A DNA stretch of 64,000 bases from Winogradskyella wandonensis (GTDB lineage Bacteria > Bacteroidota > Bacteroidia > Flavobacteriales > Flavobacteriaceae), in contig NZ_SMGI01000004.1 in assembly GCF_004346845.1 (NCBI RefSeq), positions 244,511 through 308,510 of the forward strand. Reading direction: 5' to 3'. Under the pieces are notes generated by a model. It saw only the letters and a list, made by a program, of their open reading frames with translations. It did not search any database and was not told the DNA's origin. The translations under genes were made by a program, and so were the position numbers. Below are positions 25,154-33,714 of the stretch, piece after piece. The stretch's first letter is position 1; every line of letters begins with the position of its first letter.

Positions 25154-25324
25154 CAGAAAAAAAATAGAATATTTTATTGTTTTTACTATTGTAAAAGTAT
25201 TAAATTCTTATTTAATATCTATTTTAAGAATATAATTCTGTTTAATTATAATTAAAAAGTTTTTAACATCTTAAAAGGGTGTTTGTATTTATATTTAATA
25301 CTTTAAAAATATAAATGTTTTCTA

Positions 25325-26656
25325 TTGGAAAAGTTTGATTTAAAAATGCCCAAAATGGGTGAAAGCATCACTGAAGGAACTATAATCAACTGGTTAATTT
25401 CTGAAGGTGATTCTTTTGAAGAAGGCGATATTATCTTAGAGGTTGCAACCGATAAAGTTGATAACGAAGTCCCAGCTCCAGCTTCAGGAACATTAGTAAA
25501 AACGTTGTTTAAGGCAAAGGATGTTGTTCCAGTTGGCGAGGTTATAGCAATTTTAGAAGTTTCTGAAGAGAAGAAATTGAATTCGAACTCAAACCTTAAA
25601 TCGAAAGAAAATTTCACACTGAGCGCAGTCGAAGTACCACAAAAAGAAAAATTAAGGAATAAAAATAAAAACCAATCTGCTCCACAATATTCAGTACCGA
25701 GTGTTTCTTCCCCTTTGGGGAAGACAGATAGGGCTTCCTTTTTTTCATCACTAATCATTTCCATAGCCAAAGAACATCATATCAGTTTTGAAGAACTAGC
25801 GCGAATTCCTGCTACAGGAAATGAGGGACGATTACGCAAAAGTGATTTGTTTCAATATATCGAAGATGGAAGACCGTACAAATTTGCGCAACCTGTTCAA
25901 CAAGACCCAACGGCGTATAGAATTCCACAGTTATCTTTCGACAAAGGCAAAGGTAAAATCATTGAGATGGACCGCATGCGTCAGATGATTGCTGACCACA
26001 TGGTATATTCCAAGCATACGTCACCACACGTAACGGCTTATGTTGAGGCGGACATGACCAATATGGTGAATTGGCGTAATGCTAATAAAAAAGCCTTTCA
26101 AGAAAAGTACGGTGAGCGTTTAACCTTTACACCATTATTTGTCGAAGCAGTTGCAAAAGCAATAAAAGACTTTCCAAATATTAATGCCTCCGTTGATGGT
26201 AACAATATCATTGTAAAAGAGGATATAAATATTGGTATGGCAACAGCATTACCTAGTGGAAATCTTATCGTTCCTGTGGTGAAAAATGCGGATACAAAAG
26301 ATTTAAAGGTTTTAGCTTCTAACGTTAATGAATTGGCTGCAAAGGCAAGAGATAATAAACTTGGTGGAGATGATATTAAGGGAAGTACGTTTACAATTTC
26401 CAACGTAGGAACTTTTGGCAGTGTCATGGGCACACCTATTATTAATCAGCCAGAAGTAGCCATACTCGCGCTCGGCATCATAAAAAAACGTCCTGAAGTC
26501 ATTGAGTCGGAAAGTGGTGATGAAATCGCGATTAGAAGCATGATGTATCTTTCACTATCGTTCGACCATCGCGTCGTTGACGGTTTTTTAGGCGGAAGCT
26601 TTGTGCGTCGTGTGGCAGATTATTTCGAGCAGTTTGATACGAATAGAAAAATATAA
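25325..26656 (+). CDS. Branched-chain 2-oxo acid dehydrogenase E2 (dihydrolipoamide acyltransferase)
   Basis: E2 transfers the acyl group to CoA. The start is a TTG giving MEKFDLKMPKMGESITEGTI, the usual N-terminus. A lipoyl domain comes first (EVATDKVDNEVPAP, lipoyl-Lys in TDKVD). Residues about 80-138 form a low-complexity linker that contains two flavobacterial repeat sequences read in frame. A peripheral-subunit-binding domain (ISIAKEHHISFEELARIPATG) and the catalytic domain with FDHRVVDGF follow. The aminotransferase and fused E1 genes downstream point to branched-chain oxo acids rather than pyruvate. No E3 gene is in the window. Confidence 0.9.
   Translation: MEKFDLKMPKMGESITEGTIINWLISEGDSFEEGDIILEVATDKVDNEVPAPASGTLVKTLFKAKDVVPVGEVIAILEVSEEKKLNSNSNLKSKENFTLSAVEVPQKEKLRNKNKNQSAPQYSVPSVSSPLGKTDRASFFSSLIISIAKEHHISFEELARIPATGNEGRLRKSDLFQYIEDGRPYKFAQPVQQDPTAYRIPQLSFDKGKGKIIEMDRMRQMIADHMVYSKHTSPHVTAYVEADMTNMVNWRNANKKAFQEKYGERLTFTPLFVEAVAKAIKDFPNINASVDGNNIIVKEDINIGMATALPSGNLIVPVVKNADTKDLKVLASNVNELAAKARDNKLGGDDIKGSTFTISNVGTFGSVMGTPIINQPEVAILALGIIKKRPEVIESESGDEIAIRSMMYLSLSFDHRVVDGFLGGSFVRRVADYFEQFDTNRKI
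25614..25635 (+). repeat. 22-base core of the dispersed repeat inside the E2 gene, copy C
   Basis: This 22-base run is identical to 26677-26698 of intergenic copy B. Here it is coding and is read as F-T-L-S-A-V-E-V with neighbouring bases, in the linker between the lipoyl and E3-binding domains. Confidence 0.75.
25706..25724 (+). repeat. CCCCTTTGGGG-type hairpin repeat inside the E2 gene
   Basis: TCTTCCCC and GGGGAAGA form perfect 8-base arms with a TTT loop. The same hairpin architecture (8-base arms, 3-base loop) occurs in the intergenic element at 35908-35926. Similar CTTCCCCTTTGGGGAAG elements are common in intergenic DNA of flavobacteria, as I recall. Here it encodes SSPLGKTD in the same linker. 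Confidence 0.6.
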
Positions 26657-26660
26657 AAAT

Positions 26661-26714
26661 TTGTCATTCTGAACGGTCACACTGAGCGCAGTCGAAGTGT
26701 TGTTTCAGAATCTC
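26661..26714 (+). repeat. Flavobacterial hairpin repeat, copy B
   Basis: This 54-base element fills most of the gap between E2 and the aminotransferase gene. ATTCTGAA (26666-26673) and TTCAGAAT (26704-26711) are exact inverted repeats enclosing the core CACTGAGCGCAGTCGAAGTG. It has the same orientation as copy A. Confidence 0.75.
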
Positions 26715-26730
26715 GTAAAATTACACAATT

Positions 26731-27798
26731 ATGAGCTACAACATATCAATTACAAAAGTTGAAAAATCGCAAGTTGAAAACTTAGATTTCAACAACATCC
26801 CTTTAGGAACCACTTTCACAGACCACATGTTTATCTGTGACTATGAAAATGGCGAATGGACTAACCCAAGAATTGAACCTCTAAAGCCTATTCCAACGCA
26901 TCCTGCGGCAATGGCATTGCATTATGGACAAGCTATTTTTGAAGGTATGAAAGCCTATAAAGACACTGATGGCGAGCCAATGTTATTTAGACCTGCTAAA
27001 AATGCAGCTCGGTTAAACAAGAGTGCTGACCGTATGGGCATGCCTCACGTACCTGAAGATTTATTTGTTCAGGGATTAAAAGAGTTAGTGAGTTTAGAGC
27101 ATAATTGGATTCCGCCACAGCAAGGCAGTGCGTTATACTTAAGACCTTTTATGTATGCCGATGAGCCTTTTATTGGTATGCGTGCAGCCACGCACTATAA
27201 ATTTATTATTATGGCTTCACCTGCAGGTCCATTTTTTAGTAAACGCATTAAACTTTGGGCGGAGAAGCAATACATAAGGGCAGCTCATGGCGGAACAGGA
27301 GAAGCAAAGGCAGCTGGAAATTATGCCGCAGCAATTAGACCCACGGAACTGGCAAAAGCCAAAGGATATGACCAAGTCTTGTGGTTAGACGCGGTGGAGC
27401 ATAAATATATTCAGGAAGTTGGGACTATGAATATTTTCTTTAAAATCAATGGTGAATTTATTACACCAGAATTAGACGGTTCAGTGCTACATGGTATTAC
27501 AAGAGCTAGTGTTATAGATATGCTTCGTGCGATGAATTATTCAGTTACAGAACGAAAAATTACTATCGACGAAATTATTAAAGCTTCCAAAAACGGAACG
27601 CTCGAAGAAGCTTTTGGGACAGGAACTGCTGTTGGTATTGCCTACATTCAAGAGATTGGACTAAAAGGCGAAACAATTCACGTTTCAGACAAAAGTCCTG
27701 TAGGACTGGAAGTCAACGATACATTAAATGCAATTAAAACAGGACAACTCGAAGATAGATTTGGTTGGATGGTAAAAACAAGAAAGCAATTCGCTTAG
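26731..27798 (+). CDS. ilvE: Branched-chain amino acid aminotransferase
   Basis: The enzyme interconverts valine, leucine and isoleucine with their 2-oxo acids, using PLP. The 355-residue class IV protein has ALHYGQAIFEGMKAY, RPAKNAARLNKSADRM, the LYLRPFMYADE segment and VLWLDAVEHKYIQEVGTMN where the cofactor-binding Glu region lies. It matches the longer BCAT group. It is between the E2 and E1 genes, so it probably works in the catabolic direction, feeding the dehydrogenase. Confidence 0.93.
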   Translation: MSYNISITKVEKSQVENLDFNNIPLGTTFTDHMFICDYENGEWTNPRIEPLKPIPTHPAAMALHYGQAIFEGMKAYKDTDGEPMLFRPAKNAARLNKSADRMGMPHVPEDLFVQGLKELVSLEHNWIPPQQGSALYLRPFMYADEPFIGMRAATHYKFIIMASPAGPFFSKRIKLWAEKQYIRAAHGGTGEAKAAGNYAAAIRPTELAKAKGYDQVLWLDAVEHKYIQEVGTMNIFFKINGEFITPELDGSVLHGITRASVIDMLRAMNYSVTERKITIDEIIKASKNGTLEEAFGTGTAVGIAYIQEIGLKGETIHVSDKSPVGLEVNDTLNAIKTGQLEDRFGWMVKTRKQFA

Positions 27799-29847
27799 AT
27801 GAAAAAAGATATACTTAAAAAAGGATTTTCTAAACTCTGTACCGCTAAGGCTATGGCAGAGTTGTATGAAGAGAATTTCAAGCAAGTTTCAAAATACGTA
27901 CATGCGACTTCTAGAGGTCATGAAGCTATTCAAGTGGCTTTAGGTATGCAATTATTGCCTCAAGATTATGCATTTCCATATTATAGAGATGATGCGATGT
28001 TATTGTCATTTGGGTTAGAGCCTTACGATTTAATGTTGCAACTTTTAGCTAAGAAAGATGACCCGTTTTCTGGTGGTAGAACCTACTATTCCCATCCAAG
28101 TTTAAAAGATGATGATAAACCAAAAATTCCGCATCAATCTTCAGCAACAGGAATGCAAGCGATTCCGGCAACAGGTGTTGCTATGGGAATGCAGTATAAA
28201 GAATTACAAGGTCTGAATGATTCATCTATTGAGAATCCAATTTCAGTATGCTCATTAGGAGATGCCTCAGTTACCGAAGGTGAAATAGCCGAAGCGTTTC
28301 AAATGGCAGCATTAAAGCAAATGCCAATTTTGTATTTGGTGCAAGATAATGGTTGGGATATTTCTGCAAATGAAGCCGAAACGAGAGCGCAAAACGCAGC
28401 GGAATATGCAGCGGGATTTCATGGTTTAGAAGCTGTCAGTATAGACGGCGCTAACTTTATTGAAAGCTATGAAGCTATTGAAAAAGTCATCGCGACTATC
28501 CGAAAAGAGCGCCGTCCGTTTTTAGTCCATGCTAAAGTTCCGTTATTAAATCACCACACATCAGGTGTACGTATGGAATGGTACCGAGATGATTTAGACG
28601 AAGCGCAATCTCGTGACCCTTATCCGGTATTAAGACAACAACTTTTGGACAATGGTTTTACAGAAAAGGAAGTCGATGAGATTGAAGATGAAGCAAAAAA
28701 GAAAGTAGCTTCAGATTTTCAAAAAGCATTGAAGGCTGAAGACCCAAAACCAGAAGATTTATTTACTAACGATTTTGTGCCAACTCCAATCACTGAAGAA
28801 AAAGGAACACGTTCTCCCGAAGGCGCAGATAAAGTGGTGATGGTTGACTGTGCCTTGTTTGCAGTTGAAGAGCTCATGAGAGAACACAAAGAGTGTTTGT
28901 TATACGGGCAAGATGTTGGCGGAAGACTTGGCGGCGTATTTAGAGAAGCTGCGACACTAGCCCAGAAGTTCGGAGACGACAGAGTCTTTAATACGCCAAT
29001 ACAAGAAGCCTTTATCGTAGGTTCTACGGTAGGTATGTCAGCAGTTGGCTTAAAACCAATTGTTGAGGTGCAATTTGCAGACTATATCTGGCCTGGGTTA
29101 AATCAATTATTTACAGAAGTAAGTCGCAGTTGTTATCTGTCTAATGGAAAATGGCCGGTAAGTATGATACTTCGCGTTCCTATCGGCGCTTATGGTAGTG
29201 GCGGTCCTTATCATTCATCTTCTGTAGAAAGTGTGATAACTAACATTCGTGGAATTAAAATTGCTTATCCGAGTAATGGGGCTGATTTAAAAGGGTTGAT
29301 GAAAGCCGCTTATCACGACCCAAACCCAGTTGTAATTTTAGAACACAAAGGTTTGTATTGGTCTAAAGTTCCAGGAACCCAAGGTGCAACTTCGGTTGAG
29401 CCAAGCGAAGATTATGTTTTGCCTTTCGGAAAGGCTTGGGTGCTCCAAGAAATTTGGAAACAAGAATCGGTTGAGACGCTGACTATAGTTACCTACGGTA
29501 TGGGTGTGCATTGGGCTATGAATGCTTCAAATGAATTAGGAATGCAAGACCAAATTGAAGTCATTGATTTACGAACGCTCTATCCTTTGGATGAAGAAAC
29601 TGTGATGAAATCTGTAAAGAAAACTGGCAAGTGTTTGGTCGTGACTGAAGAGCCTTCAAACAACAGTTTTGCAAGAGCGTTAGCAGGAAAAATTCAGGAA
29701 GAATGTTTTAAATATTTAGATGCGCCCGTTATGACTATCGGAAGTGAAAACATGCCTGCAATTCCTTTAAATTCAACTCTAGAGCAAACCATGATTCCGT
29801 CAACTGAAAAAGTGAAAGCTAAAATTGAAGAGCTTCTTGATTATTAA
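27799..29847 (+). CDS. Branched-chain 2-oxo acid dehydrogenase E1, fused alpha-beta subunits
   Basis: E1 decarboxylates the branched 2-oxo acid with thiamine diphosphate. The 682-residue protein combines an alpha part (YYRDDAMLLSFGLEPYDLML, HPSLKDD, and the ThDP-binding SVCSLGDASVTEGEIAEAFQ) with a beta part from about residue 345 (LLYGQDVGGRLGGVFREAATL, NTPIQEAFIVGSTVGMS, VTEEPSNNSFARALAG). Fused E1 is common in Bacteroidota. The ATG follows the aminotransferase stop directly. The products isobutyryl-, isovaleryl- and 2-methylbutyryl-CoA can prime branched fatty acids. Confidence 0.92.
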   Translation: MKKDILKKGFSKLCTAKAMAELYEENFKQVSKYVHATSRGHEAIQVALGMQLLPQDYAFPYYRDDAMLLSFGLEPYDLMLQLLAKKDDPFSGGRTYYSHPSLKDDDKPKIPHQSSATGMQAIPATGVAMGMQYKELQGLNDSSIENPISVCSLGDASVTEGEIAEAFQMAALKQMPILYLVQDNGWDISANEAETRAQNAAEYAAGFHGLEAVSIDGANFIESYEAIEKVIATIRKERRPFLVHAKVPLLNHHTSGVRMEWYRDDLDEAQSRDPYPVLRQQLLDNGFTEKEVDEIEDEAKKKVASDFQKALKAEDPKPEDLFTNDFVPTPITEEKGTRSPEGADKVVMVDCALFAVEELMREHKECLLYGQDVGGRLGGVFREAATLAQKFGDDRVFNTPIQEAFIVGSTVGMSAVGLKPIVEVQFADYIWPGLNQLFTEVSRSCYLSNGKWPVSMILRVPIGAYGSGGPYHSSSVESVITNIRGIKIAYPSNGADLKGLMKAAYHDPNPVVILEHKGLYWSKVPGTQGATSVEPSEDYVLPFGKAWVLQEIWKQESVETLTIVTYGMGVHWAMNASNELGMQDQIEVIDLRTLYPLDEETVMKSVKKTGKCLVVTEEPSNNSFARALAGKIQEECFKYLDAPVMTIGSENMPAIPLNSTLEQTMIPSTEKVKAKIEELLDY

Positions 29848-29875
29848 TCGAATTAGTTTGGTGTAAGATTTTCTG

Positions 29876-29883
29876 TATCTTAG
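29876..29883 (+). promoter_or_regulatory. Near-consensus promoter before the bestrophin gene
   Basis: TATCTTAG differs from TAnnTTTG at one position. A TTTG at 29857-29860 is upstream with 15 bases between, slightly short for a -33 box. It lies 21 bases before the ATG. Confidence 0.35.
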
Positions 29884-29903
29884 GTTCAACTAAACGCAAT
29901 TAA

Positions 29904-30965
29904 ATGCTTACCAAAAAAAGATACTCGGTCAAAGACATGGTCTTATGGACTAGAGGAGAAACCTTAATCTATCTGCTCTATGCAGGAATCATCACTGTTC
30001 TTTACAAGGTATTTGGATTTACTTTTTTAAATGTTCCATGGACTCCAGTAGCTTTAATTGGTACTGCGGTTGCATTTTTGGTGGGTTTTCAAAACAATTC
30101 AGCATATGGTCGTATTTGGGAAGCCCGAATGATTTGGGGAGCTATAGTAAATACATCGAGAACTTGGGGCATGAAGGTGCAAGATATGGTAACTAATGAC
30201 CATAGAGAAAATCCAGTATCCAAAGAAGAACTTAAAAAAGAAAAAAAGATTTTAATATACAGGCACATTGCATGGATGACTGCTTTAAGATATGCTATGC
30301 GAACTAGAAAATCTTGGGAAACACAGCATACGTCTAGAACCAATAGGGAATGGCGGAATATGATTCATATTCCAGAAGAAGTCTCTTCGTTAGACGATAA
30401 TCTTAAATGTTATTTATCGGATGAAGAACGGCATTACGTAATGAGTAAATCTAATAAACAAACAGCTTTACTTTATCTTCAATCTGCACATATACGTAGA
30501 TTAAAGGAAGCTGGCTTAATTTGGGAATTTGCTTTCTTAGAGTTGGAAAATGTTTTAGAAAGTTTGTTCACACATCAAGGTAAATCAGAACGAATAAAGA
30601 ATTTTCCTTATCCACGACAGTATGCAAGTTTATCGCTCTACCTCACGAGAGTATTCGCTATTTTATTGCCATTTGGATTAATTCCAGAATTTGCAGAGAT
30701 AGGAGAATCCATGGTTGATAGCTTTTATTTAGTTGGTAAATATTTTATCTGGGTAGCAGTTCCGTTTTGCGCTGTGGTATCTTGGGCGTTTCATACTATG
30801 GAGCGGATGGCAAGAGTTGGCGAAAACCCTTTTGAAGGCAATCCAAACGATGTTCCTATTTCTACAATTTCTAGAAGTATAGAGATTAATTTACGAGAGA
30901 TGTTAGACGAACATCCGGATGATATTCCGACTCAGTTTCCTGAAGATAAAAATGTACAGATGTAA
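29904..30965 (+). CDS. Bestrophin-family anion channel protein
   Basis: The 353-residue membrane protein has the bestrophin/UPF0187 pattern: a cytosolic start, helix pairs near 22-60 (YLLYAGIITVLYKVFGF), then LVGFQNNSAYGRIWEARMIWG, and a later pair (VFAILLPFGLIPEFAE; YFIWVAVPFCAVVSWAF) followed by GENPFEGNPNDVPI. Bacterial members form pentameric channels. Bordered on the right by a strong shared terminator with the cold-shock gene. The physiological ion is unknown. Confidence 0.9.
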   Translation: MLTKKRYSVKDMVLWTRGETLIYLLYAGIITVLYKVFGFTFLNVPWTPVALIGTAVAFLVGFQNNSAYGRIWEARMIWGAIVNTSRTWGMKVQDMVTNDHRENPVSKEELKKEKKILIYRHIAWMTALRYAMRTRKSWETQHTSRTNREWRNMIHIPEEVSSLDDNLKCYLSDEERHYVMSKSNKQTALLYLQSAHIRRLKEAGLIWEFAFLELENVLESLFTHQGKSERIKNFPYPRQYASLSLYLTRVFAILLPFGLIPEFAEIGESMVDSFYLVGKYFIWVAVPFCAVVSWAFHTMERMARVGENPFEGNPNDVPISTISRSIEINLREMLDEHPDDIPTQFPEDKNVQM

Positions 30966-30972
30966 ATAAGAA

Positions 30973-30996
30973 AGCCTATCGTAATTACGATAGGCT
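30973..30996. terminator. 24-base perfect palindrome, bidirectional terminator
   Basis: AGCCTATCGTAA and TTACGATAGGCT are exact reverse complements. It lies between the 3' ends of the bestrophin and cold-shock genes and can serve both strands; T-runs are weak. Confidence 0.7.
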
Positions 30997-31026
30997 CTGT
31001 CTTTAAAAAGATTGTAAGGTATATAA

Positions 31027-31218
31027 TTATATAACTTTTACATTAACTGCGTTTAACCCTTTTTTTCCTTCGGCTAAATCGAATTCTACATTATCTCCTT
31101 CTCTAATCTCATCGACTAAACCAGAAACGTGTACAAAATGCTCTTTCTCTTGTCCTTCTTCTGTTATGAATCCAAAACCTTTAGAGTCATTAAAAAATTT
31201 TACTGTACCAGTACTCAT
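31027..31218 (-). CDS. Cold-shock domain protein CspA family
   Basis: This 63-residue RNA-chaperone protein has both RNP motifs: KGFGFITEEG and HFVHVSGL, and the family ends GDNVEFDLAEGKKGLNAVNVKVI. The length and motifs are typical of CspA-like proteins. The region upstream (31219-31354) is AT-rich and long enough to hold a leader. Confidence 0.94.
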   Translation of the reverse strand: MSTGTVKFFNDSKGFGFITEEGQEKEHFVHVSGLVDEIREGDNVEFDLAEGKKGLNAVNVKVI

Positions 31219-31354
31219 ATTAAAATATATTAAATTAAAGCAGCAAGGTAGTCTAATTAATTGATAATCAGTTATTTTTACTGTTAATTTAGAAAAAACA
31301 TATAAATTAGTGTAAAAGGCTAAGGCTTAAGTTAATAACCAGTAAAAAAATGTT

Positions 31355-32998
31355 TTATATGTTGTATTCTGAAAGTGGTTTGGTAAATTTTTCAGGGTCA
31401 GCAGCTAAATGGTACCTCGGGTCGTCAATATCTTCAACAATAACTTCTTTGAATTTAGGACTTGCTTTGTACATCAAGTTTTTACAGTCTGTACTTAAAT
31501 GTTTCAGCTTTATATTTTTGCCGGCAGCTTCATATTTATTGACTAAATTAAAAATGGCCTCCATAGCAGAGTGATCACTTACGCGAGACTCAACAAAATC
31601 GATTTCAACGTTATCTGGGTCATTTTTCACATCAAATTTTGAATTGAAATTCTGGATAGAGCCAAAGAACAAAGGCCCCCAAATTTCATAAGTCTTTGTA
31701 CCATCTGCTTGAATGCGTTTTCGAGCGCGAATCATAGTTGCATTTTTCCAAGCAAATACTAATGCCGAAATAATAACACCCGCAATTACAGCCACAGCTA
31801 AATCTTTCCAAACCGTAATCGCAGAAACAGCAATTAAAACTATTGCATCGGATAACGGAATCTTTCTAATAATTCTGAAACTAGACCAGGCAAATGTTCC
31901 TATAACAACCATAAACATAACACCGACTAGTGCAGCAATTGGGATTTGTTCTATTAGAGGTGCGCCAAACAATACAAAGCAGAGCAAAGCAATAGCTGCT
32001 ACCGCACCAGAGAGTCTTCCACGACCTCCAGAATCTACATTGATTATAGATTGTCCAATCATAGCACAACCGCCCATTCCGCCGAACAGTCCATTTAAAA
32101 TATTGGCACTTCCTTGAGCAATACACTCTCGGTTTCCATTTCCACGAGTTTCTGTTATTTCATCAACAAGATTAAGCGTCATTAACGACTCTATTAAACC
32201 TACAGCAGCTAAAATAAAAGCGGTAGAAAGAATTAAATCCCAATGACCTTGAAGGGTAGAGAATAATCCAAATATTTGGTCTTGAAATGTTGGTAAACTA
32301 CCTTGTAAGCCTTCGCCTCCGCCATCTCTAATAAAAGAGCCAACGGTGCTCACATCTAATTTCCCTAGAATTGTTATTGCTGCAACAATAATTATTGCTG
32401 TTAAGGCTGCAGGAATCTTTTTAGTTAATTTTGGTAAACCGTACATAATAGCCATTGTTAAGGCTATTAAGCCAAGCATTGTCCAAAGCGCAGCACCAGT
32501 CATAAATACTTTTTCGCCATTAACAGTTTCTTTAAAAAGTCCTAATTGCGATAAGAAAATTACGATTGCTAAACCATTAACAAAGCCCATCATTACGGGA
32601 TGAGGAATTAATCTCACAAACTTTCCGAGTTTAAAAACACCAGCTAATATCTGAATACCACCAACAAATAATAGTGTTATAAATAGCCACTGTAATCCTA
32701 GATTATCAATAGGCGTGTCTAAAGCTATACCTATTTCGTTTCCTTTACTTATTAGGTGAACCATAACAACAGCCATGGCTCCAGTTGCTCCAGATATCAT
32801 TCCTGGACGTCCACCAAAAAGAGCAGTAACAATACCCATCATAAATGCGCCGTAAAGACCAACTAATGGATCTACACCAGCAACGAATGCAAATGCTACA
32901 GCTTCAGGTACCAGTGCTAACGCAACGGTTAATCCTGAAAGAATATCATTCTTTGGATTTTGTGTAAAATTTTTTCGAGTGGTTTGACCTAAAATCAT
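31355..32998 (-). CDS. SulP-family inorganic anion transporter with STAS domain
   Basis: The protein is a membrane transporter of the SLC26/SulP family (sulfate, bicarbonate or other anions). I chose the ATG at 32998 (547 residues), as the promoter element at 33021-33028 lies just upstream; the extra 11 codons of the longer frame would cover the promoter. About 10-12 membrane helices are visible, with the family stretch ALALVPEAVAFAFVAGVDPLVGLYG near the N-terminus. A C-terminal STAS domain follows from about residue 435. Substrate is not clear; bicarbonate uptake is a fair possibility in a marine host. Confidence 0.9.
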   Translation of the reverse strand: MILGQTTRKNFTQNPKNDILSGLTVALALVPEAVAFAFVAGVDPLVGLYGAFMMGIVTALFGGRPGMISGATGAMAVVMVHLISKGNEIGIALDTPIDNLGLQWLFITLLFVGGIQILAGVFKLGKFVRLIPHPVMMGFVNGLAIVIFLSQLGLFKETVNGEKVFMTGAALWTMLGLIALTMAIMYGLPKLTKKIPAALTAIIIVAAITILGKLDVSTVGSFIRDGGGEGLQGSLPTFQDQIFGLFSTLQGHWDLILSTAFILAAVGLIESLMTLNLVDEITETRGNGNRECIAQGSANILNGLFGGMGGCAMIGQSIINVDSGGRGRLSGAVAAIALLCFVLFGAPLIEQIPIAALVGVMFMVVIGTFAWSSFRIIRKIPLSDAIVLIAVSAITVWKDLAVAVIAGVIISALVFAWKNATMIRARKRIQADGTKTYEIWGPLFFGSIQNFNSKFDVKNDPDNVEIDFVESRVSDHSAMEAIFNLVNKYEAAGKNIKLKHLSTDCKNLMYKASPKFKEVIVEDIDDPRYHLAADPEKFTKPLSEYNI

Positions 32999-33020
32999 AA
33001 TGCTTTGCCTTAAAAGTGGG

Positions 33021-33028
33021 CAAAGATA
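33021..33028 (-). promoter_or_regulatory. Promoter -7 element for the SulP gene
   Basis: TATCTTTG on the minus strand is a perfect TAnnTTTG match, 23 bases upstream of the ATG at 32998. Confidence 0.6.
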
Positions 33029-33064
33029 CACTTTTATAAAACATCACATTTTTTAAGTTTGGGT

Positions 33065-33098
33065 AAAAAAAAAAGAGCATTCAGAAATGAATACTCTT
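33065..33098 (-). terminator. Terminator of the DUF4136 gene
   Basis: AAGAGTATTCA and TGAATGCTCTT (minus strand, one G-T pair) form an 11-base stem with a 4-base loop, followed by a T10 run. It lies 24 bases after the DUF4136 stop. Confidence 0.75.
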
Positions 33099-33121
33099 CT
33101 TTATGTAAATTTGAAATTCTT

Positions 33122-33706
33122 CTATTTAGTATCTTTCTCTGGTGGATATTTTGTCATCATTTCAGAGACAAATTCATTTATTCGGGCTTCTTTCTTTTCA
33201 ACATTTCTTGTAACTAAGTAACCAGTTCCGGAACCTTGCCAGATGAGTTGCTTTTTATTAGCATCAATAAAATCTACAAAAAGTATACCTTCTGTTCTGG
33301 TAGAAACATTATTTCCGCCCCAGCCAAAACCAGGTCCCCAAGCACCCCATCCAGGTCCCCAGCCCCAACGTCCGAATCCACCCCAGCCCCAGGCACCAAC
33401 ACCCCAAGCATTGTTGTAGATATCTACACGTTGGTTTGATTTTGTAAATATACTAACAAGCATATCTGGATTTTCGGATTTTGTCATCCCTTTAGCCATT
33501 AATTCTGATTCTATAGCTCTAAGGATTCTGCGTTTATCAATATCACTAATCTCTGCTTTATCAATACCAGGTTTAAAGAAGGCAAAGGTTTTGTAATTAC
33601 TGAATTCTGTTTCTTTATCGTAGTCTGAAGCGACACGTACAGAGCTACATGAAGTCAATACAATGGCAATGAATGCCAACGGTAAAAGTTTTAAAATTGT
33701 TTTCAT
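33122..33706 (-). CDS. DUF4136 lipoprotein with a Gly/Trp-rich insert
   Basis: The 194-residue protein has a lipoprotein signal (MKTILKLLPLAFIAIVLTSC, Cys20). The DUF4136 pattern is clear: VRVASDYDKETEFSNYKTFAFF, IDKRRILRAIESELMAKGM, NPDMLVSIFTKS and QLIWQGSGTGYL. Residues 101-131 form a low-complexity loop with eight Trp and many Gly, found in this family between the two halves of the domain. It is likely an envelope protein of unknown role. It has its own terminator and sits directly downstream of hutU with 8 bases between, so it may share the hutU transcript. Confidence 0.85.
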   Translation of the reverse strand: MKTILKLLPLAFIAIVLTSCSSVRVASDYDKETEFSNYKTFAFFKPGIDKAEISDIDKRRILRAIESELMAKGMTKSENPDMLVSIFTKSNQRVDIYNNAWGVGAWGWGGFGRWGWGPGWGAWGPGFGWGGNNVSTRTEGILFVDFIDANKKQLIWQGSGTGYLVTRNVEKKEARINEFVSEMMTKYPPEKDTK

Positions 33707-33714
33707 AGCTTAAT

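Noticed and set aside
25303..25770. 155-residue frame on the minus strand over the start of E2
   Set aside because: It is antisense to the conserved lipoyl domain and its composition (Ser/Thr/Phe-rich) follows from the other strand. No family resemblance.
31713..32117. 134-residue plus-strand frame inside the SulP gene
   Set aside because: The SulP frame on the minus strand has full family structure and a matching promoter. This frame is a shadow rich in Ala, Ile and Thr.
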